From: CAYZQH01 sp050300015
Lineage (GTDB): Bacteria; Pseudomonadota; Gammaproteobacteria; Pseudomonadales; Cellvibrionaceae
DNA length: 64,000 nucleotides
Assembly (NCBI GenBank): GCA_050300015.1
Contig: JBNKWZ010000015.1
Location: 1-64,000 of the forward strand
Direction: 5' to 3'
Below, one piece after another: positions 8,042-17,666 of this stretch; position 1 is the stretch's first letter; each line of letters begins with the position of its first letter. The notes below the pieces were generated by a model. The model was not told where the DNA came from. It saw only the letters and a list, made by a program, of their open reading frames with translations, and ran no database searches. The position numbers and the translations under genes were made by a program.

Positions 8042-11000
8042 TCACTCTTTGATCAGGTCTGGATCAAGGATTTTTTGTAAATCTATCTGTTGAGAGTCTT
8101 TTAGGGAGTTCTGTGAAAAATCAAATTCGCCATGAAAGACAAAATGTTCCCAAGCCAGCATAGACGACGCCTTAATCTTTTTTAGTAGCAGGGAATACTC
8201 AACATCTGTTTTGGCTTCTGACAGACGTTTGGAGAGATACATAAAATTCCAGCAAACGATGACATTTTTAAGTAGTCGTTTGCAGGTCTCTGCGATCTCC
8301 TGGTCTTCCTTAATTGTCTGCACATAATCTGCCCGTCCAATGGCCAGAGCTCGATCCAGCTTATTCCCTGCCTCGCCTTTATTTAACTGGCGGTGGATGG
8401 CTTTTCGCATACCCACATCGTCGGCATACCGGAGTAAGAACAAAGTTTTCGGAATACCTCCAAATGCTTTTAGTGCTTCGTAAAGTGGATTGTTTTTTGA
8501 GTATGAGTTCAATCGCTTGAAGATTTGAGACGCCGTAACTTCGCCTAGCTTTATTGATGCACACAAACGAAGAACGTCTTCCCAATTATCAATAATTTTA
8601 TCTTTATTAATCCGCTCTTTTGGAAAGATCGGATAGCTTTTTTTCTTATAGAAAGTGGGAGTTTTGAAGGAGTATAAAACTCGTTTGCCGGGGTTTTTTA
8701 TGCGTGGCCCAAAAGAAAATTTCAATAAATGTGTAAGCCCAAATATGGCTTCCGTGTATCCGTGAGAATCAGTGGAGTGAAGGTCTGATTTCACTACATC
8801 ATTTTTTAATAACCCATCCACCATATAGTGCGCTTCAAATTCGGCACCACTGATCACCATTGAGTAAGGGAACATCCCTCGTATATCTATGAACGTATAG
8901 GCCGATACAACGGGGTCACGTCCGCCGTATTTAAAAGATTTATTTGCATTGAGTGATTCATATGCGATCGTCCATTTCTGACCATCGCTCGACGTCTGCA
9001 AGCCGTAGTCTCCAATGAATACTTTGGCCAGTGGAAGTTGATTGACGAAACGAATAACGGCATCATTTGCTCGTCTCAAATTCTCAAGCGTAAAAAAACC
9101 ATTGGTCGTGGATTCCAAAGTTGCCAGTTCAATCTCTCTCGCCAATTTAGATAATTTTGGCACGCTCAAGTGTTCGCCTAGCGCAATTATTCCCGCCAGG
9201 AAATTTTTATCTTCAGGTCTGGGCTTACGGTATCGGATACTGTTGTGTTCAAACTCGTCAAGAAACCCTGAAGCGGAATTCACTGTGCTTAGCGCTTCTG
9301 CTATTCGAATGTATTGATCATCCGGAAACAGAGCGACGTCACTTTCCATTTCTAGCAGGACTTCTGCCCGAGTATTTCGTTCGTACGTTAGCTTAAATCC
9401 GCCAAGACCGTCTGTCTCAATATATTCGTTTAAATTTTCCAGTATGTGCTCGTTCGTCTCCTTGTATTGCGCATCCAATTCAAGTTCCCAGTGCTCAACC
9501 AATTTTTTAACATCTTTAAAATCAGCCATGTCCGCTAAATTTAGTATGTGATCTCGGTTTTTTTGAAAGTATTCCCGCGAAATCAAATACTGCTCTAGCT
9601 GTCGGTAACGATTTGAGTTAACAATGCTCAGTGTGCCATCTTTAATGGCGGCGGCGGTGTGCTTATAAAGCAGAATGCGATACAGTTTCGCGCGGAAGGA
9701 GTCTTTCGTGTCAACGTAGCCGGTTTCTGAATTCGTAAGAAACCCGACTGGGAATGTATCATCAACCTTTCCGTTTTTCGCTTGGTACTGCGATATTGCT
9801 TTTAGCAGCTTGTTGCTTTTCACGTCGCAATCGAAATTGAGCCGCCGAAGAATATCGCTACACTTGAGCTGAAGCGACGTGGCGCCTTCTTCCAAAAAGA
9901 GCATTTCAAGAGCCTGTCCGCTGATTTTATCTAAGTCCTCCTGGACATCTTTTACATGAGCGTTTACGTTTTCCGTGGATATCTTTGACGGGCTTATCAA
10001 GCGAATCGCTTTTTCGACTTTCTCTGAATCACTCAGAATAGGGTTGTTCAGCGTCTCTTTAAGTTTTTCCACCAACGACACTAAATCAACCGTATCCTTT
10101 ACTAACGCTTGCGTATGGCCAGATTGCTCCTGGCGTTGTTTGTAGTATTCTTCTTTGGCAAGATTCTCGGCCTTGTTCACTGCTGTTTTCACCGAGGCCA
10201 GAAACGTTTCGACCAGAATATCGACCAGCTGTTGAAATTGGTGAGTGATAAAAATGGCAAGGTGAAGATGCCGATCATGATCTTTCAAACGATTAACCTG
10301 AAAAACCTGCCGCCGATGAACGGATAGTGCGTAGCGTTTAAGTCCATCTTTTGTAAAATCCAGCTCGCTTAAGATTGGAAGTGCAATATCGTAGAGTGGC
10401 TTGAGCGTATCGTATATTGCGACATTCTCGCGTATTTTAGACGTCTTGGTTGACTGGTTAAGTTTCTTCAGCAGCGTAAGTCTGTACGTTTCCATTTCAT
10501 CATAAGTATTTTTTCCTTTTGAAAATAACGCATCGAGTTTTTGAGCTCCATCGTTCGAGAGCTTATTTTTAACAATGGCAATCTGTTGGTCGATGTGCGT
10601 TTTATAGACCGACTCGATCGTGTCACAAATTGTTTTATAATCGGGTGTCTCGACTTTGTGTTCAAAGAGCCATTCGCAAACGGAAATAAAGCATTTATCG
10701 GGGTTTTTCTGAGAGCGTGCGTCCGTTCTTATCAGTGGCAACAGTGGTTGAATGGTGGTTTGATTAAATGGCTTAAAACCCAGCGCATCAAGAATCATTT
10801 CTCTATGGCGATTTCTGGTGCTTGTATTGTAGCTTTCCCAGCGAAAACTTTGCCTGAGCTTCAGTCGGCCTGCTACATAGTCAACATCTTCCTGGATCGC
10901 AGAATTAAAAAATTGACCCGTGGCTTTGAAGTACCCGTAGGCGACGATGATGTAAACGATATTGGCATGGCCGCGAACGTTTTGTGTGATGAGCTGTTTG

Positions 11001-11104
11001 AAATGAGATTCGACGTAGAAAAAACGCTTGCGGTCTAAAGCTTTGAATTGCGGCGGTGTATCGTGGAATTCTTTATCCGTGGAACTGATCTTTTTGGTGT
11101 ACAT
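8042..11104 (-). CDS. tnpA: Tn3-family transposase TnpA
   Basis: A 1020-residue DDE transposase of normal Tn3-family length. The C-terminal half carries the conserved acidic residues in their usual contexts: Asp 707 in SSDG, Asp 779 in HSTDSHGYTE followed by LLKFSFGPRIKN, and Glu 911 in NKGEAG, followed by IVCWNFMYL. The N-terminal part matches the expected DNA-binding region (LDRKRFFYVESHFK). The ATG has AGGAG 6 nt upstream. It ends about 170 bp inside the left end and is transcribed toward it. No serine resolvase is adjacent; resolution is probably done by the TnpS/TnpT pair about 9 kb away. It is expected to act on the two ends at 7874 and 61673. Confidence 0.95.
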   Translation of the reverse strand: MYTKKISSTDKEFHDTPPQFKALDRKRFFYVESHFKQLITQNVRGHANIVYIIVAYGYFKATGQFFNSAIQEDVDYVAGRLKLRQSFRWESYNTSTRNRHREMILDALGFKPFNQTTIQPLLPLIRTDARSQKNPDKCFISVCEWLFEHKVETPDYKTICDTIESVYKTHIDQQIAIVKNKLSNDGAQKLDALFSKGKNTYDEMETYRLTLLKKLNQSTKTSKIRENVAIYDTLKPLYDIALPILSELDFTKDGLKRYALSVHRRQVFQVNRLKDHDRHLHLAIFITHQFQQLVDILVETFLASVKTAVNKAENLAKEEYYKQRQEQSGHTQALVKDTVDLVSLVEKLKETLNNPILSDSEKVEKAIRLISPSKISTENVNAHVKDVQEDLDKISGQALEMLFLEEGATSLQLKCSDILRRLNFDCDVKSNKLLKAISQYQAKNGKVDDTFPVGFLTNSETGYVDTKDSFRAKLYRILLYKHTAAAIKDGTLSIVNSNRYRQLEQYLISREYFQKNRDHILNLADMADFKDVKKLVEHWELELDAQYKETNEHILENLNEYIETDGLGGFKLTYERNTRAEVLLEMESDVALFPDDQYIRIAEALSTVNSASGFLDEFEHNSIRYRKPRPEDKNFLAGIIALGEHLSVPKLSKLAREIELATLESTTNGFFTLENLRRANDAVIRFVNQLPLAKVFIGDYGLQTSSDGQKWTIAYESLNANKSFKYGGRDPVVSAYTFIDIRGMFPYSMVISGAEFEAHYMVDGLLKNDVVKSDLHSTDSHGYTEAIFGLTHLLKFSFGPRIKNPGKRVLYSFKTPTFYKKKSYPIFPKERINKDKIIDNWEDVLRLCASIKLGEVTASQIFKRLNSYSKNNPLYEALKAFGGIPKTLFLLRYADDVGMRKAIHRQLNKGEAGNKLDRALAIGRADYVQTIKEDQEIAETCKRLLKNVIVCWNFMYLSKRLSEAKTDVEYSLLLKKIKASSMLAWEHFVFHGEFDFSQNSLKDSQQIDLQKILDPDLIKE

Positions 11105-11173
11105 TGAACACTCCTAATGTTAATCTATGGAAGGGAGTGTTATTATCCTTTCTGAAAACTTCTATCCCAAGTT

Positions 11174-12022
11174 CTAAATTACCTCACTTAGTTTTTTGTT
11201 ACAGTCTCCACAAACTACGTTCAATCCAGGCTTGCCCCAAAGCTGGATATGGCATGTTTTGCACGCATATTTAATGCGTCCCGATCGCGGTTTTGGCTTT
11301 GAAGTGATCAGCTCGCCGAGATTGTCGTCATCATAAAACCGGCTAACCTCTTCATGCTCACTGCTAAATGCTCGTTCGCTTAGTGACTGCTCAGTCATAA
11401 CTACCGAAGTGTCTTGCTCTGCTCGCATGGCTGCGACTGCCGCAGCGGGTCTGGGATTTAAATTCTCGGTCAGTTCGTATTCGGAGCCTTTGTCATCGTA
11501 GGCGGTAATAGGTAGCTCCAGGCGATAGACAGGATAGCGGTCAACCCAGGGCAGACGATAACCCTTTTTGAGAAGCTCTTTACAGGCGTTGTGAAATGGG
11601 CCTTCTAGCAGGACATAGTCCATCATCCATTCCCCCGTATTCTGTCCACCGGGCTTCCCAGTGGATGAGGGGATCAACCCTATTTGCAGCATCTTTTTGG
11701 CCCATTGGGCGTTATGGTAACCCCGTCGTCCGGGTGATCCATAGTGAGCCTGCCAGATGTGCGCCATCTCATGACACAGGGTTTGGCAGATCTCGATCAG
11801 AGGGTATTTTGCGAAGTATTCAGGGTTGACGGCTAGTTCATCTACATATTGACGTTTTTCATTGACCCATCGGCCGATGGAGGCATAACCCATCACTTTG
11901 CGCTGTCGGTGAAATGTGATGATGACATCAGGCAATTGCCCGGCAAACAACGCGCTGTTAAAATAGTCATACGCGCTCGAAAGCGTCTGGTAACATTCTG
12001 TTGTCGGTTTTTCTTCTAGCAC
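11174..12022 (-). CDS. SprT-like zinc metalloprotease-domain protein
   Basis: About 282 residues. A SprT-like domain opens with CYQTLSSAYDYFNSALFAGQLP and contains the zinc motif HEMAHIW plus YHNAQW downstream. Near the C-terminus CKTCHIQLWGKPGLNVVCGDC forms a four-Cys zinc ribbon, typical of SprT-like/Spartan-type proteins. Such proteins are frequent on plasmids and integrative elements; a role in DNA-protein crosslink handling is known for eukaryotic relatives and only inferred here. The start is uncertain: I prefer GTG with GGAG about 10 nt upstream, because the sequence before it is shared with the non-coding flank at 62480-62520. A TTG at 12091 is the alternative. Confidence 0.8.
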   Translation of the reverse strand: MLEEKPTTECYQTLSSAYDYFNSALFAGQLPDVIITFHRQRKVMGYASIGRWVNEKRQYVDELAVNPEYFAKYPLIEICQTLCHEMAHIWQAHYGSPGRRGYHNAQWAKKMLQIGLIPSSTGKPGGQNTGEWMMDYVLLEGPFHNACKELLKKGYRLPWVDRYPVYRLELPITAYDDKGSEYELTENLNPRPAAAVAAMRAEQDTSVVMTEQSLSERAFSSEHEEVSRFYDDDNLGELITSKPKPRSGRIKYACKTCHIQLWGKPGLNVVCGDCNKKLSEVI

Positions 12023-12057
12023 CTGCTTTTCGCTCCAATTTCGTGCAAATTTTGGAT

Positions 12058-12503
12058 TGTATGATCCAAAAAATGCACCATTTCTGTGCAATATCTGTGT
12101 GTCTGCTTGTTTTTTAGTCTGGCAAGCTGGGCTCAGCCATTCTCTTCAAAAATATTTCATACAATTTTAGAACGAATGATGCTGGGAAAAAAGTAGTCTG
12201 TATTCATTTGGATGTTCTCGTCTTTAAGTCTGTTCATAAGGAGACATCGACAATCGTTTAGGCGGTAGCTGATTGATATGGCTGGTTTTTGAGAGTTGAA
12301 ATGTATATGACCTAAGCGCGGTAGGTAGGAATGAGGTGGGATCAGTTGCGGTGGGCTTTGAATTGCCTGGGAGGATTGGCTAATATGCGTGTCGACCGGA
12401 TATGAGTTCCTCCTGTCGAAAAACATGTAATGGAATCTGCGAAGCGCCCTAGGTGGCCAGCGATAAGAGCAAATAGCCTACAGAGCTTGAGAGCAGCAAG
12501 TCA
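12058..12503 (-). repeat. 3' flank of the integrase cassette (copy B)
   Basis: No convincing gene is present; a short minus-strand frame has no ribosome site. The sequence is homologous to 62077-62520 beyond the broken integrase: shared runs include the GACTTGCTGCTCTCAAGCTC region, CAGGAGGAACTCATATCCGG, ATCAATCAGCTACCGC, ATTCGTTCTAAAATTG and TTTTTTGGATCAT. A degenerate hairpin at about 12137-12178 corresponds to the perfect one at 62397-62440. Confidence 0.65.
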
Positions 12504-13751
12504 CTAATTTACTTTCCTGTTTTTTCCGCTTTCAGCACGAACGCGATTTTCTGTCTGTACATAGATGGTGTCGGTGGTCGCCATACTTGAGTGTCCCAGA
12601 TCTTCAGATAAATCTTTCAGAGCGCGGCCGCGCTCAACTTCCATACTTGCGCCGGTGTGCCTCAACCAATGCGAGGAAGCTTCTCGCAGCTTGCGCGCAT
12701 TGTCTTCACCCTCAGCGTTCTTCATTTTCTCGTAGGCCATATCAAAAACCTGCTGGACGATTCGAATGAGCTGTCTGGATGTCATCCCGCCCTGACCACG
12801 GATTTTTTCGACAATAGGATGATTTTCGCCTGAGGATGGTAGGGGGCTCAGGCCACGAAATTGCCGGTATCGTTTGAGATAATCGATAAAGCTGTTTGGG
12901 ACCGTAATGTCTCGTAGTTTTCTACCTTTGCCAAATATTTTCAGCCACCAGTTACCGTCAGAGTCCTGCCAAAAATGACTCATCACCGGTGTCCAATTTG
13001 GGCGTTCGGACAGCTCAGAAATACGTAAAAACAGCGTTTTTAGCGCGGTAATCACAAACAAGCTGCGTTCGTAAATTCTGTCTTGATTTGCCAGCTCCAA
13101 CGCAACATTAAAGACATACTGCCACTGAGATTCTGACAAGCGCCTAATTTCTTTGACCTGAGCATCCTTGATGAAATGACGACAATCAGACTTGGCGATT
13201 TGTGCCGGATTACCGTATAGATACTCTTCATTCATCAAAAACTTGTAAAACGCAATCACGGCGGTAAACATGGCTGCGAGCGTCTGTTGAGATGGCTTAT
13301 ATTTTTTTTTGTCTAAAATCTGGTCGTCCGAGGCTTTCTTGGGTAGCTGAAGTTTGAATGGTGCCCACAAGGGATTCTGTGTGTAATGCCCGCTATGGAA
13401 AACAAACTTTTCATGGTTCGCGGTGCAGATCCAGGAAACTGGCGGCTGCCAACAAAAGTCCGCGTATTCCAGAATATCGGCCTTGCGCAGTTGCTCCATA
13501 GGCTTGAATTTAAAAAGAAAAACCCATAACAGGAACCGTTCGGTTTCGCTCCTGAATCGCGTGAATGTGTGTTCGGATTTGTTTCGGCCGATATAACTGA
13601 GGAACTCTCGGCCCCAGCTCCAGTGGGTTTGCCACCAGGTTTCACCAGAGTCAAGAAACTGCTTGAGGTCCTTGTATTCACCAAAGTCCAGCGACTTGAG
13701 TTCTGGATGCGCTGGAAATAAGGCGACTGGCTTGGGAATGTTGGTGGGCAT
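12504..13751 (-). CDS. Tyrosine recombinase/integrase (intact copy B)
   Basis: A 415-residue phage-integrase-family protein. The N-terminal two thirds include a core-binding region; the catalytic domain has Arg in LFLRISEL, H361-x2-R364 in SHWLRHTGAS, His 387 in DLGHSS and nucleophile Tyr 397 in TDTIYVQTE. It is the undisturbed homologue of the gene split by the transposon, differing at scattered residues (for example AHPELKSLDF versus AYSELKSMDF), so it is not a very recent duplicate. The SprT-like gene follows it in the same direction and a remnant of the same order exists in the other copy. Its role could be mobility of its own cassette. Confidence 0.9.
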   Translation of the reverse strand: MPTNIPKPVALFPAHPELKSLDFGEYKDLKQFLDSGETWWQTHWSWGREFLSYIGRNKSEHTFTRFRSETERFLLWVFLFKFKPMEQLRKADILEYADFCWQPPVSWICTANHEKFVFHSGHYTQNPLWAPFKLQLPKKASDDQILDKKKYKPSQQTLAAMFTAVIAFYKFLMNEEYLYGNPAQIAKSDCRHFIKDAQVKEIRRLSESQWQYVFNVALELANQDRIYERSLFVITALKTLFLRISELSERPNWTPVMSHFWQDSDGNWWLKIFGKGRKLRDITVPNSFIDYLKRYRQFRGLSPLPSSGENHPIVEKIRGQGGMTSRQLIRIVQQVFDMAYEKMKNAEGEDNARKLREASSHWLRHTGASMEVERGRALKDLSEDLGHSSMATTDTIYVQTENRVRAESGKNRKVN

Positions 13752-13949
13752 GCGAAATACCTGTGATATTTGGATACCTATAGTTTAGCGGCTTTGATAT
13801 GCTATGTCGAATACTGACAGGTATGTGAAATTAATAAGCGCATTATCTAAGGTATGACTACCCCCCTGTCGATTAGTGGCCGCCAAGCTCCGAAGTTTCC
13901 ACCTGAACGATTCAATTTGACCATTATTGATGATTTGCTCGTCGAGCAC

Positions 13950-16493
13950 TTAGTTAACTAACAGAGTTGATTCAAAATAGTATTCAATCAGACCGTCAGC
14001 GTCTAAATTGTGCTGGTGTATAGACTGATGAATAAAATTATCTGACAAACTCTTTAGGTCACTGTTTTTGAATCCCAAAACAAACGCTCGGGCATTAGAT
14101 ACAAGGTTCTTCAAACCGCGCTCTCTAAGCACTACCACCGATTCATTGAAACCTGTATTTGATTTCACTTTTTTTGTTGGAATAATGATGGAATAAACTA
14201 CCTTTGCGCCTGGATAAAATCGTTTAAACCAAGCGATGTTATTATTAAATTGACCCGTTTCATCTTTTAAAATCTCAGCACGCGTTAGCAGCACTTCACT
14301 TTTACATTCGATAAATAGATATTCACCGTTTTTGATAGCCCATAAATTGTCAGGTCCAGACTTCCAATTTGAGTCTGGTCGCTCAGTATTAAAACCGAGA
14401 AGCTTGCCCAATTCGTCAACAGCACTTTCGAATCGCTCTGATTTAACACCAAAAACTAAACGCGAAAACACATCGTCCATATAAACAAGAAAATCCTCGA
14501 ATTCGTCGTACTGACCAATTAGGCTTTTAATATTTTCTATCCGCTCATGCGCTTTCAGATCAATCTTTGTGAACTGGTATCCTTCCGGGGGAAGGAATAA
14601 TCGTTTATTGGTCCTGTGTGCGTTCACTTGCATCGCCATTCCTTCGACGCGATTTTGAGCGTATAAATACCGAGACATTTCTTGTAGATACCATCCGCGT
14701 TCTTCTTTAGAAAGCGTGGCAGAGTGTTTGTCAAGCAAAACTTGGATCGCGTTGGCTGCGTCAGTGTGTTTTCCTTCTGAGTGATAACATTCTGCCTTGC
14801 GCTCCTGGATGAGCATCTCATCGCTGATTTCGGTAGATCGACTATCATCGAGGTCAATTGAATCCATATTACTAATATAAAACTGTTTCCAAGATTCATC
14901 TCGCCCCAACCCTTGATTAATGACAGAGATGAGCATTTGAATATAGTTTTGCGACTCATCCATGTCTTCTCTTGCGTACTTTGCTAAGTCTAACCCTATG
15001 TCGATTTGTTTGCGTGTTTGTGGCGAGAGGTATGGCCGAGACCCTTTGAAGCGTATCTGTTTGACGAGATCGTTGCCAAGAAGCAAGACGACACAATAGT
15101 CTTTTTCGCCCCTTACTGCGCGCCCTAAGCCTTGCTCAATTGTTTGTGCGGTTTTGATTTGTGTAAAGGTGCTATTAGGGATACAGCATTCAATATATTT
15201 TTCGGTGATAGTTTCTGTGATAGGTAGCGAATCGATTACCAAGATACGGCACATATTGTCAGGAAGGTCTACACCGTCATACTTGGCTGCCATAACAACA
15301 GGGCTTGGAAAGTGCCCTAGTTTTAGTTTTTCCACTTCCTCTAAAAGATTGCTTGCGTCAACGGCAGTCGATCCAAGGCTTTCCCATATTTTCTTATGCC
15401 AGTTGCTGGGAGTAATGGCGACTACACCATAATTTGTGTTCCGCCATTTACCTATCCAATTTACAAGAGATTCTCTTGTTAAGCTGCCATCGATTAGTGA
15501 GGGAATCAGCACCATCTTTTCGCCAGACCATTTTTTATCAAAAGTTAATGGCATCTCTATAACCTCCTTGGTCAATCCAAGGTCGCGAATAAAAAATGAA
15601 TCGTTTGAAATGGTTGCTGACATAAATACACGATGAGAAGCGTTGTAAAATGCGCCGAACATCTCCATCGGTAATAATCTTGGTGATATTTCAATACCCG
15701 CGCCAGAAAATACAGCCGTGCAATTATCAAGATTATCCTTTAATAAATCCCAGACAAACCATACTGATTTATCCATACTTTTATTGTACTTTGAAAGGAT
15801 CTGAATAACTTCATCTTGTTTGCTCTCCCATTCCCAGTAAGGCACGGCAAGTATTGCGCTTTTAGATTCATTGCAGATATCTGCATAGGTTCCAGCCCCT
15901 TGGCTTTTTAGAGCGTCACCGAAAATCTGTAACAACTCGTGGTAGCAATCTGACGATCGCGGTATTCGGAATTTACTAGCTGTTTTTATGATTTCAATAC
16001 AGCTGTGTGCGTCATCCAAAAGGATGTTTTCAACCTCTATCGAATCCTGTCCTATGCCGAAGTTTGTGCTGCGCCCGTTAAAAACTATTTGGGCGTGCGT
16101 GATCAATATTTTTTCCCCGTTGATAAAATCTTCCGGGAGTCCATTCTCATTTATTGCACAGTGGTGGATACCGAATTCATCCGCCTGTATGCGAACCTGG
16201 TCGGCTAGATACTTGTTTGGACAAATATACAAGCACGATCCCTTTTTCTGGTTTATCTTCGATTGCAGTATCAATAGCCCAATGAGAGTTTTACCTTCTC
16301 CGGTTGGTAATTTCAATATTACGTCGCGTTGATTTCGGTAATTTACAAACCAATTATCCAAAACGGCATTTTGGACAGGTACGCGAAGAGGACCTTTGTT
16401 GGCATTCCTATCCAGGGTGTCGTAAATTTCGCATGGATGTACCTTTTTTTCCGTTCCCTTGTTAGGTGATCGTTTTTCAAAGTTAATTGGCAT
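13950..16493 (-). CDS. DinG/XPD-like SF2 helicase with C-terminal nuclease-like domain
   Basis: An 847-residue protein. Helicase motifs: Walker A PTGEGKT (63-69), Walker B DDAH (160-163), SAT (292-294) and motif VI QGLGRAVRG (454-462). The spacing and DDAH box suggest an XPD/DinG-like or related DEAD/DEAH family. After a helical linker, residues 705-731 show GPD-x13-ECK (Asp 715, Glu 729, Lys 731), a PD-(D/E)XK-type nuclease signature. ATG with GAGGA upstream. It is the last gene of a minus-strand operon with two TcmP genes and DUF5131; the gap to TcmP1 is 54 nt. An effector that unwinds and cuts nucleic acid is a reasonable inference. The assignment of the nuclease fold is by motif only. Confidence 0.75.
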   Translation of the reverse strand: MPINFEKRSPNKGTEKKVHPCEIYDTLDRNANKGPLRVPVQNAVLDNWFVNYRNQRDVILKLPTGEGKTLIGLLILQSKINQKKGSCLYICPNKYLADQVRIQADEFGIHHCAINENGLPEDFINGEKILITHAQIVFNGRSTNFGIGQDSIEVENILLDDAHSCIEIIKTASKFRIPRSSDCYHELLQIFGDALKSQGAGTYADICNESKSAILAVPYWEWESKQDEVIQILSKYNKSMDKSVWFVWDLLKDNLDNCTAVFSGAGIEISPRLLPMEMFGAFYNASHRVFMSATISNDSFFIRDLGLTKEVIEMPLTFDKKWSGEKMVLIPSLIDGSLTRESLVNWIGKWRNTNYGVVAITPSNWHKKIWESLGSTAVDASNLLEEVEKLKLGHFPSPVVMAAKYDGVDLPDNMCRILVIDSLPITETITEKYIECCIPNSTFTQIKTAQTIEQGLGRAVRGEKDYCVVLLLGNDLVKQIRFKGSRPYLSPQTRKQIDIGLDLAKYAREDMDESQNYIQMLISVINQGLGRDESWKQFYISNMDSIDLDDSRSTEISDEMLIQERKAECYHSEGKHTDAANAIQVLLDKHSATLSKEERGWYLQEMSRYLYAQNRVEGMAMQVNAHRTNKRLFLPPEGYQFTKIDLKAHERIENIKSLIGQYDEFEDFLVYMDDVFSRLVFGVKSERFESAVDELGKLLGFNTERPDSNWKSGPDNLWAIKNGEYLFIECKSEVLLTRAEILKDETGQFNNNIAWFKRFYPGAKVVYSIIIPTKKVKSNTGFNESVVVLRERGLKNLVSNARAFVLGFKNSDLKSLSDNFIHQSIHQHNLDADGLIEYYFESTLLVN

Positions 16494-16547
16494 AATCTGT
16501 CCTCAAGCTTGGTTCGTAGCAATGAGCATCTAATAAGTAAGTTACGT

Positions 16548-17654
16548 TCATGGGAACACGCATAAAATATTGTCCGCAAAGCCTCTTTTCGATTTCCTAC
16601 CACTTGTTTTTATCAAACCCTCTTCCTCCATCTCCTTTAACACAGTTTTATAATGTTTATTTAAAAATGGCTTATCGATACTGTGTTGACGGTAAATATC
16701 TATCATCGTTAGAGACTGGCCGGAAAAATCCAACAACAGCAAATCTTTTAGTGAGTTCAAAGGTCTATTCAGCTCAAAAAGTAATCCCTGTGAGAGAGCC
16801 GCAGCAGGCATGTACTGAAACGACGCCACTCCTTGGTGATCGGTGGAACTTTCTTTTGCCATGATTTCCTTCATCACTTCATATCCTTTAAAGTGCTTTG
16901 TTACAAATATGAGGTGATGAGTTGTCCTTTTGCCACTCTCATTTTTGAAACAAAACGGTAACACATAACGGTGACCATAGGTTTTGAGCGCATTTGCAAT
17001 GCCTTCGACGATCAATGCCTCTCTCTCTTCGGGGGGCAAACCTGTAACACGGTCAATTAAAGCTTGTGTATGTGATTCGAACAACGCTTCCATGTGTCTT
17101 CGTACCTTTGAATTTGAAAGACCCGCGTTGATACGAGCATAGTTAAAAAAGAAAAGGCAGTCACAGCCCCAATCTTTTAAAAAAGCGTTTACGAGTCTAA
17201 GGGATAAACCTTTGTATCCCCAGGGGTCAATAAAAGCGAGTACCGGTATGACACTCATCTTCTCGAACTGGAGCGCAATATTGTCCCCTACTTCCTCATT
17301 CCAAATCTGAGGAGCATGCTTTAATAACTTGATTTGTTCCAAATCACTAATTGCTTCTGATAGTGTTCTTACATGATTTTCGTCTTTGTCATTAAAGATT
17401 GTGATAAGGCGATCATGTAGTTGCTCATTTTGTAATGCTGTATTTAAAACCCGTAGAGGAGTTGATATAGCGCCATCTTTGTATCGGCCGGGGCCAGCAA
17501 ACAAGTCAACATACCCGATTTTCTGAGCATGTTGATGGTAGCGCTTTTGCGCACCAGTAATAATCTGCGACCAGGCACCAAAGTACTTTTCTACGATGGT
17601 TGCTTTGACCAAAGACTGTTCTCGGGTTTCATCAAAGAATTTATCGCCTTTCAT
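16548..17654 (-). CDS. tcmP: Three-Cys-motif partner protein TcmP (1)
   Basis: A 368-residue protein of the three-Cys-motif partner family, known as the regular neighbour of DUF5131/Gp37-Gp68 proteins. It reads like a Rossmann-fold methyltransferase: a glycine-rich loop YVDLFAGPGRYKDG (about 48-61) and FIDPWGYKGLS (141-151), which stands where DPPY-type motifs occur in N6-adenine enzymes. The C-terminal 60 residues (IDIYRQHSIDKPFLNKHYKTVLKEMEEEG) look like a winged helix. Methyl transfer is inferred from fold-like motifs and is not demonstrated for the family. It lies 12 nt after TcmP2 in the same operon. Confidence 0.8.
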   Translation of the reverse strand: MKGDKFFDETREQSLVKATIVEKYFGAWSQIITGAQKRYHQHAQKIGYVDLFAGPGRYKDGAISTPLRVLNTALQNEQLHDRLITIFNDKDENHVRTLSEAISDLEQIKLLKHAPQIWNEEVGDNIALQFEKMSVIPVLAFIDPWGYKGLSLRLVNAFLKDWGCDCLFFFNYARINAGLSNSKVRRHMEALFESHTQALIDRVTGLPPEEREALIVEGIANALKTYGHRYVLPFCFKNESGKRTTHHLIFVTKHFKGYEVMKEIMAKESSTDHQGVASFQYMPAAALSQGLLFELNRPLNSLKDLLLLDFSGQSLTMIDIYRQHSIDKPFLNKHYKTVLKEMEEEGLIKTSGRKSKRGFADNILCVFP

Positions 17655-17666
17655 TTTCCTATCCGT

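Noticed and set aside
12157..12426. Minus-strand frame of 89 codons downstream of the intact integrase
   Set aside because: No ribosome site, low-complexity composition, and the matching region at 62077-62520 does not keep the frame; it is part of the cassette flank.
13854..13961. 35-codon plus-strand frame (MTTPLSISGRQ...) between integrase and helicase
   Set aside because: Too short, weak ribosome site, and it overlaps the end of the helicase gene. Possibly a gene remnant but unsupported.
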